Assembly (NCBI RefSeq): GCF_009379765.1
Contig: NZ_WHTD01000012.1
Location: 1-64,000 of the forward strand
Reading direction: 5' to 3'
Origin: Actinophytocola sp.
Lineage (GTDB): Bacteria > Actinomycetota > Actinomycetes > Mycobacteriales > Pseudonocardiaceae
Length of the DNA: 64,000 nucleotides
Under the pieces are notes generated by a model. The model ran no database searches. It worked only from the letters and a program-made list of their open reading frames with translations, and was not told the DNA's origin. The first letter of the stretch is position 1; the number at the start of each line of letters is the position of its first letter. Of the stretch, positions 8,405-17,650 are shown one piece after another. A program made the position numbers and the translations under genes.

Positions 8405-11400
8405 TCACACGATCGGGTGGTCCTTGATGTGTGGCGAGACGGCTCGGTCGGCGAGCGGACCCTCAACCGACCTCTGACCTGGGCGAGCCTCCGGTAGCCG
8501 GGGCTCGCGGACCGGGACGTTGTCGATCTTCGCCTGAACGATGGCGGCGCGGCTCCCGTTGCCGATGCGGACGTTCAGGTCCGCCGCGAGCTGCCACGCG
8601 ACCACGGCTTCGGGCAGGTTCGCGTCGGCGTGGTACGCGTCGCCGAGCACCTCCCTGGCGCGCGCCTCGTCGGTCACGCTGCGCGTCTCGCGGCAGAGCT
8701 CGATGGCACGTCGCGCGTGCTCGACCGCCGCCGCCGGGACGCCCCGGTCGCCGTTGATCTCCGCCAGCGCGATGCACGCCCGCGCCGTCATCTCCAGGTC
8801 GATGTCCTCGACGACGGACAACGCCCGCTCGCAATGCGCCACCGCGTCGTTCACGTTCCCGAGGTCGCGGTAGATGATCCCGATGTCCACGAGGCTTCCC
8901 CCGTACGCGGACTGCTCGCCGATGCGTTGCGCCAGATGACCCGCCTCGCGGAGGTGGACGAGCGCCGTGTCGTACTGCTCGACGTGCCGGTAGGCCTCTC
9001 CCAGGCTCCGGTGGATCCAGCACAGCGCCTCGTGATCGTCGATCCCGGTCGCGACGTCCAATGAACGCAGATACAGCTCGAGAGCCGCCGGAGCGTCTCC
9101 CCGAACCAGTTCGAGCCGACCGAGCTGGTGCAGTGTCGAGGCAACGCCTCGTTCGTCCCCCTCGTCCTCGACCAGACGGAGGGCGGCATCGAGGCAACGA
9201 CGAGCTTCCGTGTGCTCGCCGAGGGAGACCTCGACCATGCCCAGACCCACCAACGAGGAAGCTTCGCCGGTCCGGTGGCTCGCAGCTCGAGCGGCCGCCA
9301 CGGCGAGCCGTCGAATCGCCTTGCTGTCGTCCAGATAGCCCCTGCGGTCGAAGTAGGTCGCAACCGGATCCGTGAGCCGCCAGGTGTATTCGTCCATGCC
9401 ATGGTCGGCAGCGAGGTTGACAGCAGCGATGAGGTTGGTGCGTTCCCGGTCGAACCACGAGCGAGCCGCCGGCCCGTCGGCGAAGCTCATGGAGGGAATG
9501 TCCGGCGCGGACGCCAGCGCCGGTGCCATGGGCTGGCCCGGGTACAGCGTCGCCGCGGCGTTCCGGGCGCTGGCCAAATAGAAGGCGACGATTCGCTCTC
9601 GGGTGACATTCCTTGTCTCCGGGAGCTCGTCGAGCGCCGCGCATTCATCGGCGAATTCGCCGATGAGGTCATGAAAGTCGAACCGATCGAGTGCGCGAGG
9701 TTGTTCCAGCAAATGCATGCTGAGTAAGGCGTTGAGACTTTCGTTGGTCTTTGCGCGAGTGCGGCCGTCACATGCGCACGCCGCGTCAATGCTGATGTCC
9801 GGTCCGGGGTGGAGACCGAGCAGCCGGAAGAGGCGACGCTCTGCGGGTGCCAAGGCCAGGTAGGAATGGGAGAAGAACGCGCGTACGGTCGCCGCACCGT
9901 CACCGTGCTCGCCGACATCCGTGAGCAGCTGCCGCCGGTCAAGCTGGTCAACGTAGCCCGACAGCTCCGCGGCCGGGGCGCGGGTCAGGTGGTCCGCCAG
10001 CAGCGTGATCGCCAACGGCAACCCCCCACACAGCTCCACGAGCCGAACACGGCGTTCCGGGTCCATCTGCGTCCGGCCGCCGAGTCTCATCGCCAGTAGG
10101 TCGTCTCCCTCCTCGTGGGTCATCGGCTCGACCCGAACCCGACGGGCGCCGGTCGCGGCGGCCAACGTGCCCAGGCGGCGCCTGCTCGTGATGAGGACCA
10201 AGCAGCTCGACAACAATCGAACGAGGCCATCCACCTGGGCATGCTCGCCGGCGTTGTCCAGGATCACCAACATGCGCCGTGAGGCGAGAACTCGGCTGAG
10301 GAGCAGTTCCTTGGAACGGCGAACGGTCGTCGCGTCCGGCTCTTGGCCGAGTGCGATGAGGAAGTCGTCCACGACTGTGGACTGCTCGATCCGAGCAGCG
10401 TCCGCGAACCCCTTGAGGTTGACGAACAGCTCTCCGTCCGGGAAACGCTGACGAGCTCTGTATCCCCACCGGACGGCCAGTGCGGTCTTGCCCACGCCGG
10501 CTATCCCATCGAGGATCACGACTCCGCTCGTCGCCTTGCCGCCAGCAGTGGTCGTCGCCGCGTCGAGCGCGGCCAGGAGGTCCTCGCGACCGGCGAAGTC
10601 CGCCAGGTCGTGCGGCAACTGCCGGGGTGCGACCACCGGCACGGCCGAGTACACGGTGTCCCGGTTCTGCATCACAAGGCTGTTGTAGTGCGCCAGAAGG
10701 TGTTCGGCCGCGGACTCGTTCGCCTCGGCGCGGAAGTGACGGCGCATGCCGAGGTGGTAGGCCGCCGCATCGTCCGCACGGGTGACCCCGTGCAGTACGG
10801 ATAAGCGCAGCATGGCGAGCCGCAAGTCGTGCGGGTGCTCGCTCTGGAGTTCGTCGAGCCGTTCGAGGGCGTCGTCGAGTCGGTCCGTCGCGACAAGCGC
10901 GTCCAGCAGGGCGACATTGGCCGGCAGCCATATGTTGTGCACGAACTGGTCGCGCCATGCATCCGCACGGGCGCTTGCCAGGTCGGCCAAGGGGCGACCC
11001 CGCCACAGTGGCAGCGCCTGTTCGACCAGCTCGACCGTCCGATGTGGATCACGCTGGCGGGCCTCGGCTCTGGCCGCCGCGGACAGTTCGCGGAAACGCT
11101 GATAGTCGATCTCGGACTTGTCCACCTCGAGCACGTACCCACCGTTGGCGGCGCGTAGTTTCGGCGGCGAGTCCAAGCGCTGTAACGACTTCCTGATTCT
11201 CGTGGCATACGTGTAGAAGGTCTGCGCCGGATACTGCGGCAGCGGCGCGTCCCGCGGCCACACCCACTCCAGGAGGGTGTCGACCGGAACCGGGCGGCCC
11301 GGATGCGCCAGCAGAGTCGCGAGAAACCCGCGTTCGCGCAGCCGTCCCCAGGACTCGTCCATACCGCCGTCTATACGGAGGGCGGTTGTTCCCAGGATCC

Positions 11401-11419
11401 CGAACGATGTCGTGTCCAC
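8405..11419 (-). CDS. AfsR/SARP-family regulator with NB-ARC and TPR domains
   Basis: The 1004-residue protein has the AfsR order. An OmpR-type winged helix spans about 5-98, including GRPVPVDTLLEWVWP and GGYVLEVD. A bacterial transcriptional activation domain follows at about 105-250. After DFAGREDLLAAL (274-285) comes an NB-ARC ATPase with Walker A GIAGVGKT at 305-312, ILDNAGE, and GLPLAI. A C-terminal TPR array fills roughly 700-980. Such proteins activate secondary-metabolism promoters as direct-repeat binders, with the ATPase as a switch. The start is GTG at 11417-11419. No biosynthetic cluster is obvious beside it apart from the lanthipeptide remnant 4 kb away, so its target is open. 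Confidence 0.93.
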   Translation of the reverse strand: MDTTSFGILGTTALRIDGGMDESWGRLRERGFLATLLAHPGRPVPVDTLLEWVWPRDAPLPQYPAQTFYTYATRIRKSLQRLDSPPKLRAANGGYVLEVDKSEIDYQRFRELSAAARAEARQRDPHRTVELVEQALPLWRGRPLADLASARADAWRDQFVHNIWLPANVALLDALVATDRLDDALERLDELQSEHPHDLRLAMLRLSVLHGVTRADDAAAYHLGMRRHFRAEANESAAEHLLAHYNSLVMQNRDTVYSAVPVVAPRQLPHDLADFAGREDLLAALDAATTTAGGKATSGVVILDGIAGVGKTALAVRWGYRARQRFPDGELFVNLKGFADAARIEQSTVVDDFLIALGQEPDATTVRRSKELLLSRVLASRRMLVILDNAGEHAQVDGLVRLLSSCLVLITSRRRLGTLAAATGARRVRVEPMTHEEGDDLLAMRLGGRTQMDPERRVRLVELCGGLPLAITLLADHLTRAPAAELSGYVDQLDRRQLLTDVGEHGDGAATVRAFFSHSYLALAPAERRLFRLLGLHPGPDISIDAACACDGRTRAKTNESLNALLSMHLLEQPRALDRFDFHDLIGEFADECAALDELPETRNVTRERIVAFYLASARNAAATLYPGQPMAPALASAPDIPSMSFADGPAARSWFDRERTNLIAAVNLAADHGMDEYTWRLTDPVATYFDRRGYLDDSKAIRRLAVAAARAASHRTGEASSLVGLGMVEVSLGEHTEARRCLDAALRLVEDEGDERGVASTLHQLGRLELVRGDAPAALELYLRSLDVATGIDDHEALCWIHRSLGEAYRHVEQYDTALVHLREAGHLAQRIGEQSAYGGSLVDIGIIYRDLGNVNDAVAHCERALSVVEDIDLEMTARACIALAEINGDRGVPAAAVEHARRAIELCRETRSVTDEARAREVLGDAYHADANLPEAVVAWQLAADLNVRIGNGSRAAIVQAKIDNVPVREPRLPEARPGQRSVEGPLADRAVSPHIKDHPIV

Positions 11420-11779
11420 CAGCTTTCACCCCATGAAGCTGGTCCCGACCACCAGTTTCCGGTGGGGTCCGCGGAGCGGCGCCAATCGGTGGATACTACT
11501 GAACGATGGAGATCAGTAAGCAGGTCGTAGCTGAATTGTTGCCCGGGACAGCACGATGTCCAGTTCCATGAAAGGTTCCTGACAGTAGATTCGCCCACAG
11601 GCCTGCCGACGGCTAAGTGGAATGCGGAAACCGCGCTTTCCCGGGCGGCCAGGAAATTCCCATGTGTAAATCCGGGTAAGGGCGGCGACAAGGACCGTCA
11701 CCGACGCTGGTCGTGGCCGATCGGGACCGGAGACCAACTCCACGCACGACGACGCGATGCCCGCGGCCGGGGAGGCGAG
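11420..11779. other. Divergent intergenic region; no gene seen
   Basis: About 360 bp between the AfsR-like gene (minus) and the GT-B-like gene (plus). It must hold both promoters. The sequence is noticeably less GC-rich around 11500-11660. No clear hairpin or operator stood out. The downstream ribosome-binding site is GGGGAGG, just before ATG 11780. Confidence 0.4.
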
Positions 11780-12991
11780 ATGCATGGCTCATGGGTACGC
11801 GGACCGGTCGGGCTCGACGCCGGCGCACGGATCACCCGCGCCGGGTTCCGGACCGTGCTGGTGATGGTGCCGTCGGTCACCGCGGGCACGCGGCTGCTCG
11901 ACCTGCTGCCGCTCGTCGAGGTCGACCACCGCGTGCAGGCGGTCTTCACGGTGCCGAACACCGGCGAGACATGGCACGGCGTCGAGGAGTTCACCCGACG
12001 CACCGGCGGGATCGTGGTGCCTTGGGCGCAGGCGATGCGGCACCGCTGGGATCTCGTGCTCACCGCGAGCCACCGGCACATCGAGCAGGTGCACGGGCCG
12101 GTCCTCGTCCTGCCGCACGGCGCCGGGTCGGTAGGATCGTTGCGGCGCAGCCGAAAGGCGAGCGGCGCGACCCGGGACACCACGGGGCTCGACCGGGACC
12201 TGCTGACGTTCCGCGGGCGTCTCGTGCCGGCCGCGCTGGCGCTGAGCCACGAGCTCGAGCTGGCGGTGCTGCGCCGCACGTGCCCGGAGGCCGAACCGGT
12301 CGCGGTGGTCACCGGCGACCCCTGCCTGGACCGAATGTCGGCGAGCATCGGTTTCCGCGACCACTACCGCTCGGCCCTCGGCATCGCCGACGGCCAGGAG
12401 CTGGTCACCATCAGCTCGACCTGGGGTACCGAGTCGACCTTCGGGCGGCACCCCGAGCTGTACCAACAGATCCTGACCGAAGCAGACGACCGCACCAGGG
12501 TGGCCGCCGTGCTGCACCCGATGGTCCATGCGGCGCACGGGTCGCGGCAGGTGCACACGTGGCTGGCCGCTGCCCGCGACCGCGGCCTGATCGTGGTCCC
12601 GCCGGACGAGGGCTGGCGTGCCGTGATGATCGCGAGCGATCGGGTCCTCGGCGACCACGGCTCCACCACGAGCTACGCCGCCGCCATCGGTCGGCCGGTG
12701 CACCTCGCCGCGTTCCCCGCGCGCACAGTGCGGCCAACCAGTATCGCGGCGACCCTCGCGCGCACCGCGCCCCGGCTCGACCACGACCGACCGGTGCTCC
12801 CCCAACTCGCCGACGCGAAGCCGGTCCCGTCGCTGGCCGGCATGATCACCAGCCGGCCGGGTTCCGCGGCCGCCATCCTGCGGAGAACCATGTACCGCCT
12901 GCTGGATCTCGACGAGCCGTCCTGGCCGGCGCCGAACGCCGTGCTCCCGCTGCCCCGTCCCGCCACCTGCCCGGGAGACCGTCATGTGTGA
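11780..12991 (+). CDS. GT-B-like protein of unknown function (possible glycosyl/glycerophosphotransferase)
   Basis: A 403-residue soluble protein. The first half has Rossmann-type strands (VLVMVPSVTAGTRLL, DLVLTASHRHIE, VLVLPHGAGS). The second half has VTISSTWG at about 210, LHPMVHA, then LIVVPPDEGWRAVMIASDRVLGDHGSTTSYAAAIGRP. That last pattern resembles the nucleotide-sugar-binding half of GT-B enzymes such as TagB/TagF-like transferases, where a Dxx(S/T)S segment follows an alpha/beta unit. This is a fold-level inference only. ATG 11780 has a GGGGAGGCG ribosome-binding site. It overlaps the next small gene by 8 bp. Confidence 0.6.
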   Translation: MHGSWVRGPVGLDAGARITRAGFRTVLVMVPSVTAGTRLLDLLPLVEVDHRVQAVFTVPNTGETWHGVEEFTRRTGGIVVPWAQAMRHRWDLVLTASHRHIEQVHGPVLVLPHGAGSVGSLRRSRKASGATRDTTGLDRDLLTFRGRLVPAALALSHELELAVLRRTCPEAEPVAVVTGDPCLDRMSASIGFRDHYRSALGIADGQELVTISSTWGTESTFGRHPELYQQILTEADDRTRVAAVLHPMVHAAHGSRQVHTWLAAARDRGLIVVPPDEGWRAVMIASDRVLGDHGSTTSYAAAIGRPVHLAAFPARTVRPTSIAATLARTAPRLDHDRPVLPQLADAKPVPSLAGMITSRPGSAAAILRRTMYRLLDLDEPSWPAPNAVLPLPRPATCPGDRHV

Positions 12992-13232
12992 TGACCGCCC
13001 CGTGGTCCACCTGCACGCGCCCGGCGTGTACCTGGTCGATGTCAGCGGCGACCCGCCGACCGACGGTGTGCTTGTCGACCGCACGCACGCGGACGCGCGC
13101 TGGCTCGCGCTCGCCGACGTGGTCGTCACGTCGCCGCCCACCGCGGACCCGACCCGGCTCGTCCGGTCGGCCGCGCTGGCCTACCACGCACGGGTCAGCC
13201 GGACTCCAGCGCGGACAGACGGGACCGCATGA
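12984..13232 (+). CDS. Small protein coupled to the GT-B-like gene, unknown
   Basis: This 82-residue frame starts at ATG 12984, inside the last codons of the upstream gene, a typical coupled arrangement. The protein has alternating strands (PVVHLHAPGVYLVDVSG, WLALADVVVTSPP) and no cysteines beyond position 2. Its last 38 bp run antisense to the 3' end of the STAND gene. I do not recognise the family. Tight linkage suggests it works with the preceding protein. Confidence 0.55.
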   Translation: MCDDRPVVHLHAPGVYLVDVSGDPPTDGVLVDRTHADARWLALADVVVTSPPTADPTRLVRSAALAYHARVSRTPARTDGTA

Positions 13233-15363
13233 CATCGGCGCGCGGGTCCTCGACGGCCGCATACAGCTCGGCGGCCTCGCGGTACCGGCCCGCCGCGACG
13301 TCCCGGTCCGCGCGTCGCTCGGCCACCTCGCCGAGCTGGGCCAGGATCTCGGCCTGGTAGTAGGGCGAGCCGAGCGCCTGCATCAGCCCGAGCGCCTCGA
13401 GCAATGGCGCGTCGGCGAGGTCGGCACGGTCTGCGCGCAGCCGCGCGGCGCCCAGGAACATCAGCGTGCGCGCGTGCTGGGTGCGGTCGCCGAGTCGCGC
13501 CATCTCGGCCGCCGCCGCCATCAGCTCGCCCACGGCTCCGTCGTGGTCACCGAGCCGGCTCCGGAGGTCGCCGATCCGTCTGCGGCACAGCGCCACGCCC
13601 CGCCACTCCCCGAGCAGGACCTGGGCGTCCCGGGCCGCCTCGAAGTACGCGAGCGCCGCCGGCAGGTCGCCGAGACCCCGCGCCGCCCGGCCGAGCTGAG
13701 ACTGCGCGATCGCGCACGCCTGGTCATCCCCGGCCTCCTCGGCCAGCCGCAACGCCGCGGTGTTCTCGGCGACCGCGTCGTCGAAGCGACGCAGCTTCGC
13801 GTAGGCGAAGCCCAGCTGCGAGCGCATCCTCGCCTCGGCCCGTGCGTCGCCGCACTGGCGCGCGGCGGCGATGCCGGTCCGGTGCATCTTGATCCAGTCG
13901 CCGTAGTGCCTGGTGTTCAGGAAGAAGCCCCACAATGCCTCGCACATCTGCCAGGCCAGCTCCGGCCAGCCGTACCCCGCCGCGGTGTCGACGACGACGC
14001 GGAGGTTCACGCGTTCGGTCTCCAACCATGACAACGCGGCCCGTGCGTCGGCGAACTCGGGCCGGGCGTCTCGGTACCGCGGGCCGAGTCGGGGTCGCGC
14101 GGGGTGCACCACCACGTCGGCGCACACCGCGCGCCCCAGGTACCACTCGGTCATGCGGTGCACCACCACCGCGTGTTGCTCGGGATCGTCCAGCTCGGCC
14201 CGCCTGCGCGCGTGCAGCCGCAGCAGGTCGTGGTAGGCGAACCGACCGTCCCCGACCTCGGCCACGAGGTTGGCCTCCACCAGTTCGTCCAATGTGGACT
14301 CTGTACGGTCGGCCGGCCAGCCCGCGGCGGCGGCGGCGACCTCGGTCCCGAACTCCCGTCCGAGATGGAACGCGCACAGCCGGTAGAGGTGCGCGGCGTC
14401 GCCGGCCAGCCCGTCGCAGGCGGCGTCCAGCACCGCGCCGACCGACACGTCGCCGGTGAGCGTCAACGCTGGCAGCCTGCGCTGGTCGACTCGCAGGTCG
14501 GCGAGCTCGCGGTCCAGCGAACGGCGCGGCCGGGCCGCGAGCCGCGCGCCCACCACGGACAGCGCCAGCGGCATGCCCCCGCACAGCTCCGCGATCGTCC
14601 GGGCGGCCTCGGCCTCGGCTGTCACCCGTCCGGCGCCCAGCATCTCGTGGAGTACCGAGAGCGACCCGGCCTCGTCCAGCGGTGCGACGTCGACCCACCG
14701 CGCGCCGTCGAGCGCAAGCCCGGACAGCCGATACCGGCTGGTCGCCACGACCACGCTGGGCACCCCGGCGGGCACGAGCGCCCGGACCTGCGCGGCGGAC
14801 ACGACGTTGTCCAGCAACACGACGAGCCGCCGGGTCGAGGTGACCGAGCGGTACATCGCCTCGCGCCGCGGTTGGCCGACCGGAACCCGCTCGGCCGCGA
14901 CGCCGGCGGACACGAGGAACCAGTCGAGGACCTCGGTGGGCGCGACCGGGACCGGCTGCGCGGCGCCGAGGTCGGCGAACAGCTGCCCATCCGGGAACTC
15001 CGCGCGGAGCTCGTGGAGCCAGCGCAGCGCCAGCGACGTCTTGCCGACCCCGGCCGGCCCTGTCAGCACGACGAGCAGCGACCCCTCCGGCAGTGCCTCG
15101 CGCAACCGGCGCAGCCGGGTGAGCTCGGCCTCCCGGCCGGCGAACGACCGTGGCGCCAGCGGCAGCTGGGCCGGCATCCCGCGCTCGGCCCGCGAGCCGT
15201 GGAAGTGAACCGAGCCGACCGAGCCCGCCTGCACGACCTGTCCGGACACCGCGCCCGCGACCTCGTTGCGAGCCGTCTCGCCACTCTCGGCATCCCGGCT
15301 TCCCACGCGACCTCGCCCCGTCGTCCACGCACTCCCACCAGTTATAGTCGCCGATCGTGACAT
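13195..15363 (-). CDS. STAND NTPase (NB-ARC plus TPR) without a DNA-binding domain
   Basis: The 722-residue protein begins with a low-complexity leader and the motif NEVAGAVSGQVVQAGSV followed by VHFHG at about 33-56. This segment is a recurring N-terminal tag of actinobacterial STAND proteins. The NB-ARC core has Walker A GPAGVGKTS at 102-110, Walker B VVLLDNV at about 180, and GMPLAL at about 265. A helical region with HDLLRLHARRRAE and four to five TPR-like repeats (about 480-700) make up the rest. Such proteins sense a ligand through the repeats and oligomerise. It lacks the SARP domain of the 8405-11419 protein. The C-terminus overlaps the convergent small gene. Confidence 0.85.
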   Translation of the reverse strand: MSRSATITGGSAWTTGRGRVGSRDAESGETARNEVAGAVSGQVVQAGSVGSVHFHGSRAERGMPAQLPLAPRSFAGREAELTRLRRLREALPEGSLLVVLTGPAGVGKTSLALRWLHELRAEFPDGQLFADLGAAQPVPVAPTEVLDWFLVSAGVAAERVPVGQPRREAMYRSVTSTRRLVVLLDNVVSAAQVRALVPAGVPSVVVATSRYRLSGLALDGARWVDVAPLDEAGSLSVLHEMLGAGRVTAEAEAARTIAELCGGMPLALSVVGARLAARPRRSLDRELADLRVDQRRLPALTLTGDVSVGAVLDAACDGLAGDAAHLYRLCAFHLGREFGTEVAAAAAGWPADRTESTLDELVEANLVAEVGDGRFAYHDLLRLHARRRAELDDPEQHAVVVHRMTEWYLGRAVCADVVVHPARPRLGPRYRDARPEFADARAALSWLETERVNLRVVVDTAAGYGWPELAWQMCEALWGFFLNTRHYGDWIKMHRTGIAAARQCGDARAEARMRSQLGFAYAKLRRFDDAVAENTAALRLAEEAGDDQACAIAQSQLGRAARGLGDLPAALAYFEAARDAQVLLGEWRGVALCRRRIGDLRSRLGDHDGAVGELMAAAAEMARLGDRTQHARTLMFLGAARLRADRADLADAPLLEALGLMQALGSPYYQAEILAQLGEVAERRADRDVAAGRYREAAELYAAVEDPRADVMRSRLSALESG

Positions 15364-15463
15364 CCACGTAACAGTTCGCGACGGAGAGTCCCGTCGTCAC
15401 CGGAAGGCGTGCGCTTGTGGCACTCGGGCAACGCCCGCCGGAATCACGATCGAGGTCGCAATC

Positions 15464-15630
15464 GGAGAAACCATTGAACGAACGGTCACCAGGACGATCC
15501 GGGTGCTGCTGGCCGAGGACATGGACCTGTTACGCACGGCGCTCGTCAGCCTGCTCTCCGACGAGGAGGACATGGAGGTGATCGCCGACGTGAAGTGCGG
15601 TCACGAGGTCGTCCCCGTCGCGCTCGTGGA
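15464..15630 (+). pseudogene. Truncated response regulator, receiver-domain N-terminus only
   Basis: The frame reads TIRVLLAEDMDLLRTALVSL, then SDEEDMEVIADVKCGHEVVP, the start of a NarL/LuxR-type receiver domain with the acidic pair ED. It stops matching after VPVAL, where the sequence becomes the antisense of the LanKC remnant. The phospho-acceptor Asp, the rest of the receiver and the output HTH are missing. In this frame no ATG, GTG or TTG lies near the expected start; only ATT at 15473 follows a GGAG. Regulators of this class sit beside lanthipeptide genes in some actinomycetes. Confidence 0.75.
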
Positions 15631-16699
15631 TGGCGGCGATCGTGTTGGCCACCTGGCGGTGGACGCTGACGGCCCAGTCGGTGAACTCGGCGTAGCGCTC
15701 GGGGCCGGCCGAGGGGTCGATCAGCGGGTAGCGCAGCGTGATGGCCTTGCCGAGCACGTCGCCCTCGACGTACTCCATCACGAGGAACCGGTGCTCGCCG
15801 AGCCAGAACAGGTCGTACACCTCGGGGATGCCCGGGATGCCCTCGAGCCTGGTCAGCGTCTCGTGCTCGCGCCCGAGCCTGCGGACGGCGTCGTGGCCCC
15901 AGGCGTCGAGGCCTGCGTGCGGGCGGCCTTCCTTGAGTACGACCTGCCGGCCGGTGCGCGTGTCCCGGCCGACGTAGATGCCGCCGCCGTTGGAGAAGTG
16001 CAGGACGCGCTCGATGACGTAGGGCAGGTCGGTGGTCGTGACCGCGTTGCGGGCGTCGAGGTGCGGTTGGAGGAAGCCGGGCAGCGTGACCCACGGTGGG
16101 ACGCGGAAGACGGGGTCGCGGCGGTCGGGCACAAGGGTGCCGGTCTCGTCGGCGATGGCCTCGACGACCTCGCCGGTGTCGTCGACGGTGTAGCGGTTGG
16201 CGAACGCACCGTAGCGGACGTGGAGGGGGCCCTTGTTCCAGCGGAGGTCGCTGAGGATGTAGGGGCCGGCCTCGCCGTCGAGCAGGTCACCCAGCTCGGT
16301 GAGGATCTGCTCGCAGGCGGCGTCGTCCCGCGGGTAGATCGTGACGAGCTTGCCCGCGTAGCCGCGCGGGGCGTACTTGGAGATGCGCGCGGTGAGCGCC
16401 TGGCTCGAGCGGAGGAACTTGAACGAGATGCCGCGCGGGACGCAGTAGTCCCAGACCGCGTCGAGCACGCGGTCGGCGTTGTCCACAGTGGCCGATGCGT
16501 GGATCTTCCAGCCCTGCGGCGGGACGACCTGGCGGACCGCGGGGTCGACGACGAACCAGTCGTCCTGCTCGTGCAGCGCCCATCCGGGCGGCAACGGCCG
16601 GGCCGCGGTGGCGAACGAGGCGCCCGCGGTCTCCTCGGAGTGCATCGCGTCGTAGAACGACGGATCGGCCATGCAGAACGGTTGGTAGTCCTGGTCCAT
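15615..16699 (-). pseudogene. Class III lanthionine synthetase LanKC (RamC-like), 3'-truncated
   Basis: ATG 16699 begins MDQDYQPFCMADPSFYD, the usual LanKC N-terminus, behind a GGAG site. The lyase-type N-terminal region (about 1-200) and the kinase-like N-lobe (GGGIYVGRDTRTGRQVVLKEGRPHAG in two parts, then YDLFWLGEHRFLVMEYVEG) are present. The reading matches the family up to IAAIHERDG, then runs into the antisense of the response-regulator fragment and ends at a chance stop at 15530. The catalytic loop, the DFG part of the kinase and the whole cyclase domain are lost. About 365 of roughly 850 residues remain. No lanA precursor gene was seen nearby. Confidence 0.85.
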
Positions 16700-16901
16700 T
16701 CGCGTCAGCTCCATTCGCCCGGCCACTGTGGACGAGCTCAATGGTGCGTGACGGTCGGACCCGACCATCAGTGCAGAACGTCACCAACCAACCACGCGGA
16801 TGTCACGCCTGCGCTCGGGCCACGCGAGACTGGTCCGTTGCGAGCAGGATCATCACATGGTCACGACAGCCGCGGGTGACCGCAATCGCCAGGTGGCGAG
16901 G

Positions 16902-17180
16902 TCAGCCGGCCCGACTCTTGGCCGCGAGCCGGGCCTGGACCTCCGGGCGGCGCAGCGGTGGCAGCGTCGACGGGGGCTGCTTGCGGGGTGGGAGCTCGGT
17001 GAGCAGGCGCGTGGTGATGGCGGCGATCTCGGCCACCGCGGCCTCGAACGGGGCTCGGGTGCTGTCCGACAGAGACTGGACGCCACTCACCTTCCGGACG
17101 AACTGGCGGGCGGCCGCCTCGATCTCGTCGGACGTGGCGGCGGGCTCCAGGCCGCGCAGCGGGGTGATGTTTCGGCACAT
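16902..17180 (-). CDS. DUF2277 family protein
   Basis: Ninety-two residues starting MCRNITPLRGLEPAAT, the signature opening of DUF2277, followed by an all-helical body with FVRKVSGVQSLSD. A longer upstream frame exists, but ATG 17178-17180 gives exactly the family start. The function of the family is unknown; some members sit near DNA-repair or stress genes. It is 41 bp from the next upstream gene on the same strand, so the two may be cotranscribed. Confidence 0.85.
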   Translation of the reverse strand: MCRNITPLRGLEPAATSDEIEAAARQFVRKVSGVQSLSDSTRAPFEAAVAEIAAITTRLLTELPPRKQPPSTLPPLRRPEVQARLAAKSRAG

Positions 17181-17221
17181 GCGCCCGAGCCTACGTCCCG
17201 CCACCGACAGTCCGGGCCGGC

Positions 17222-17440
17222 TCACACCGGCGGAAGAAAGCTCGGCACCCAGCCCGGGTCCTCTGACTCACCGCACACCGGGCACTGCTCCTCGACCATC
17301 CCGCCGGACATCTTGTCCACCAGGACCGTCCCGTCGCCGGGCAGGATCATGGGCCGGATGGCGCCCTCGTCGCTCCGGTACTGGGTGACCTGACGGCAGC
17401 CGTGGCACACGGTCCGAACGGTCGCTGACACCTCGTCCAC
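17222..17440 (-). CDS. Small CxxC zinc-ribbon-like protein
   Basis: About 72 residues with two cysteine pairs, TVCHGC at about 10-15 and EQCPVC at about 53-58, spaced like a zinc ribbon. A basic-neutral strand region lies between them. I placed the start at GTG 17438-17440 (VDEVSATVRT) because the extra upstream residues are arginine-rich low-complexity; ATG 17464 is the alternative. Function unknown. It lies directly upstream of DUF2277 on the same strand. Confidence 0.65.
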   Translation of the reverse strand: MDEVSATVRTVCHGCRQVTQYRSDEGAIRPMILPGDGTVLVDKMSGGMVEEQCPVCGESEDPGWVPSFLPPV

Positions 17441-17650
17441 GCATCGCAGCCTACGACGCCGCACTCGCGCCGCGCCGGCCAGCGCTGACAGAAAGTCGCG
17501 AAGTCCTCAGAGGAACCAGAAAACTTCCACCTCGATGGGCGATTGATCGTCACCCCGGCGGAACCGCACGCTGATAGCAGCCCGGCCCCACCCCCTGCTG
17601 AGACCCGCCGGTGCCGGGCGTCCACCCAACGCACCGTGTGGAGGCAGCCC

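Noticed and set aside
8405-17440. A complete natural-product cluster around the SARP
   Set aside because: No synthases or complete lanthipeptide genes are present; only the truncated LanKC and response regulator remain.
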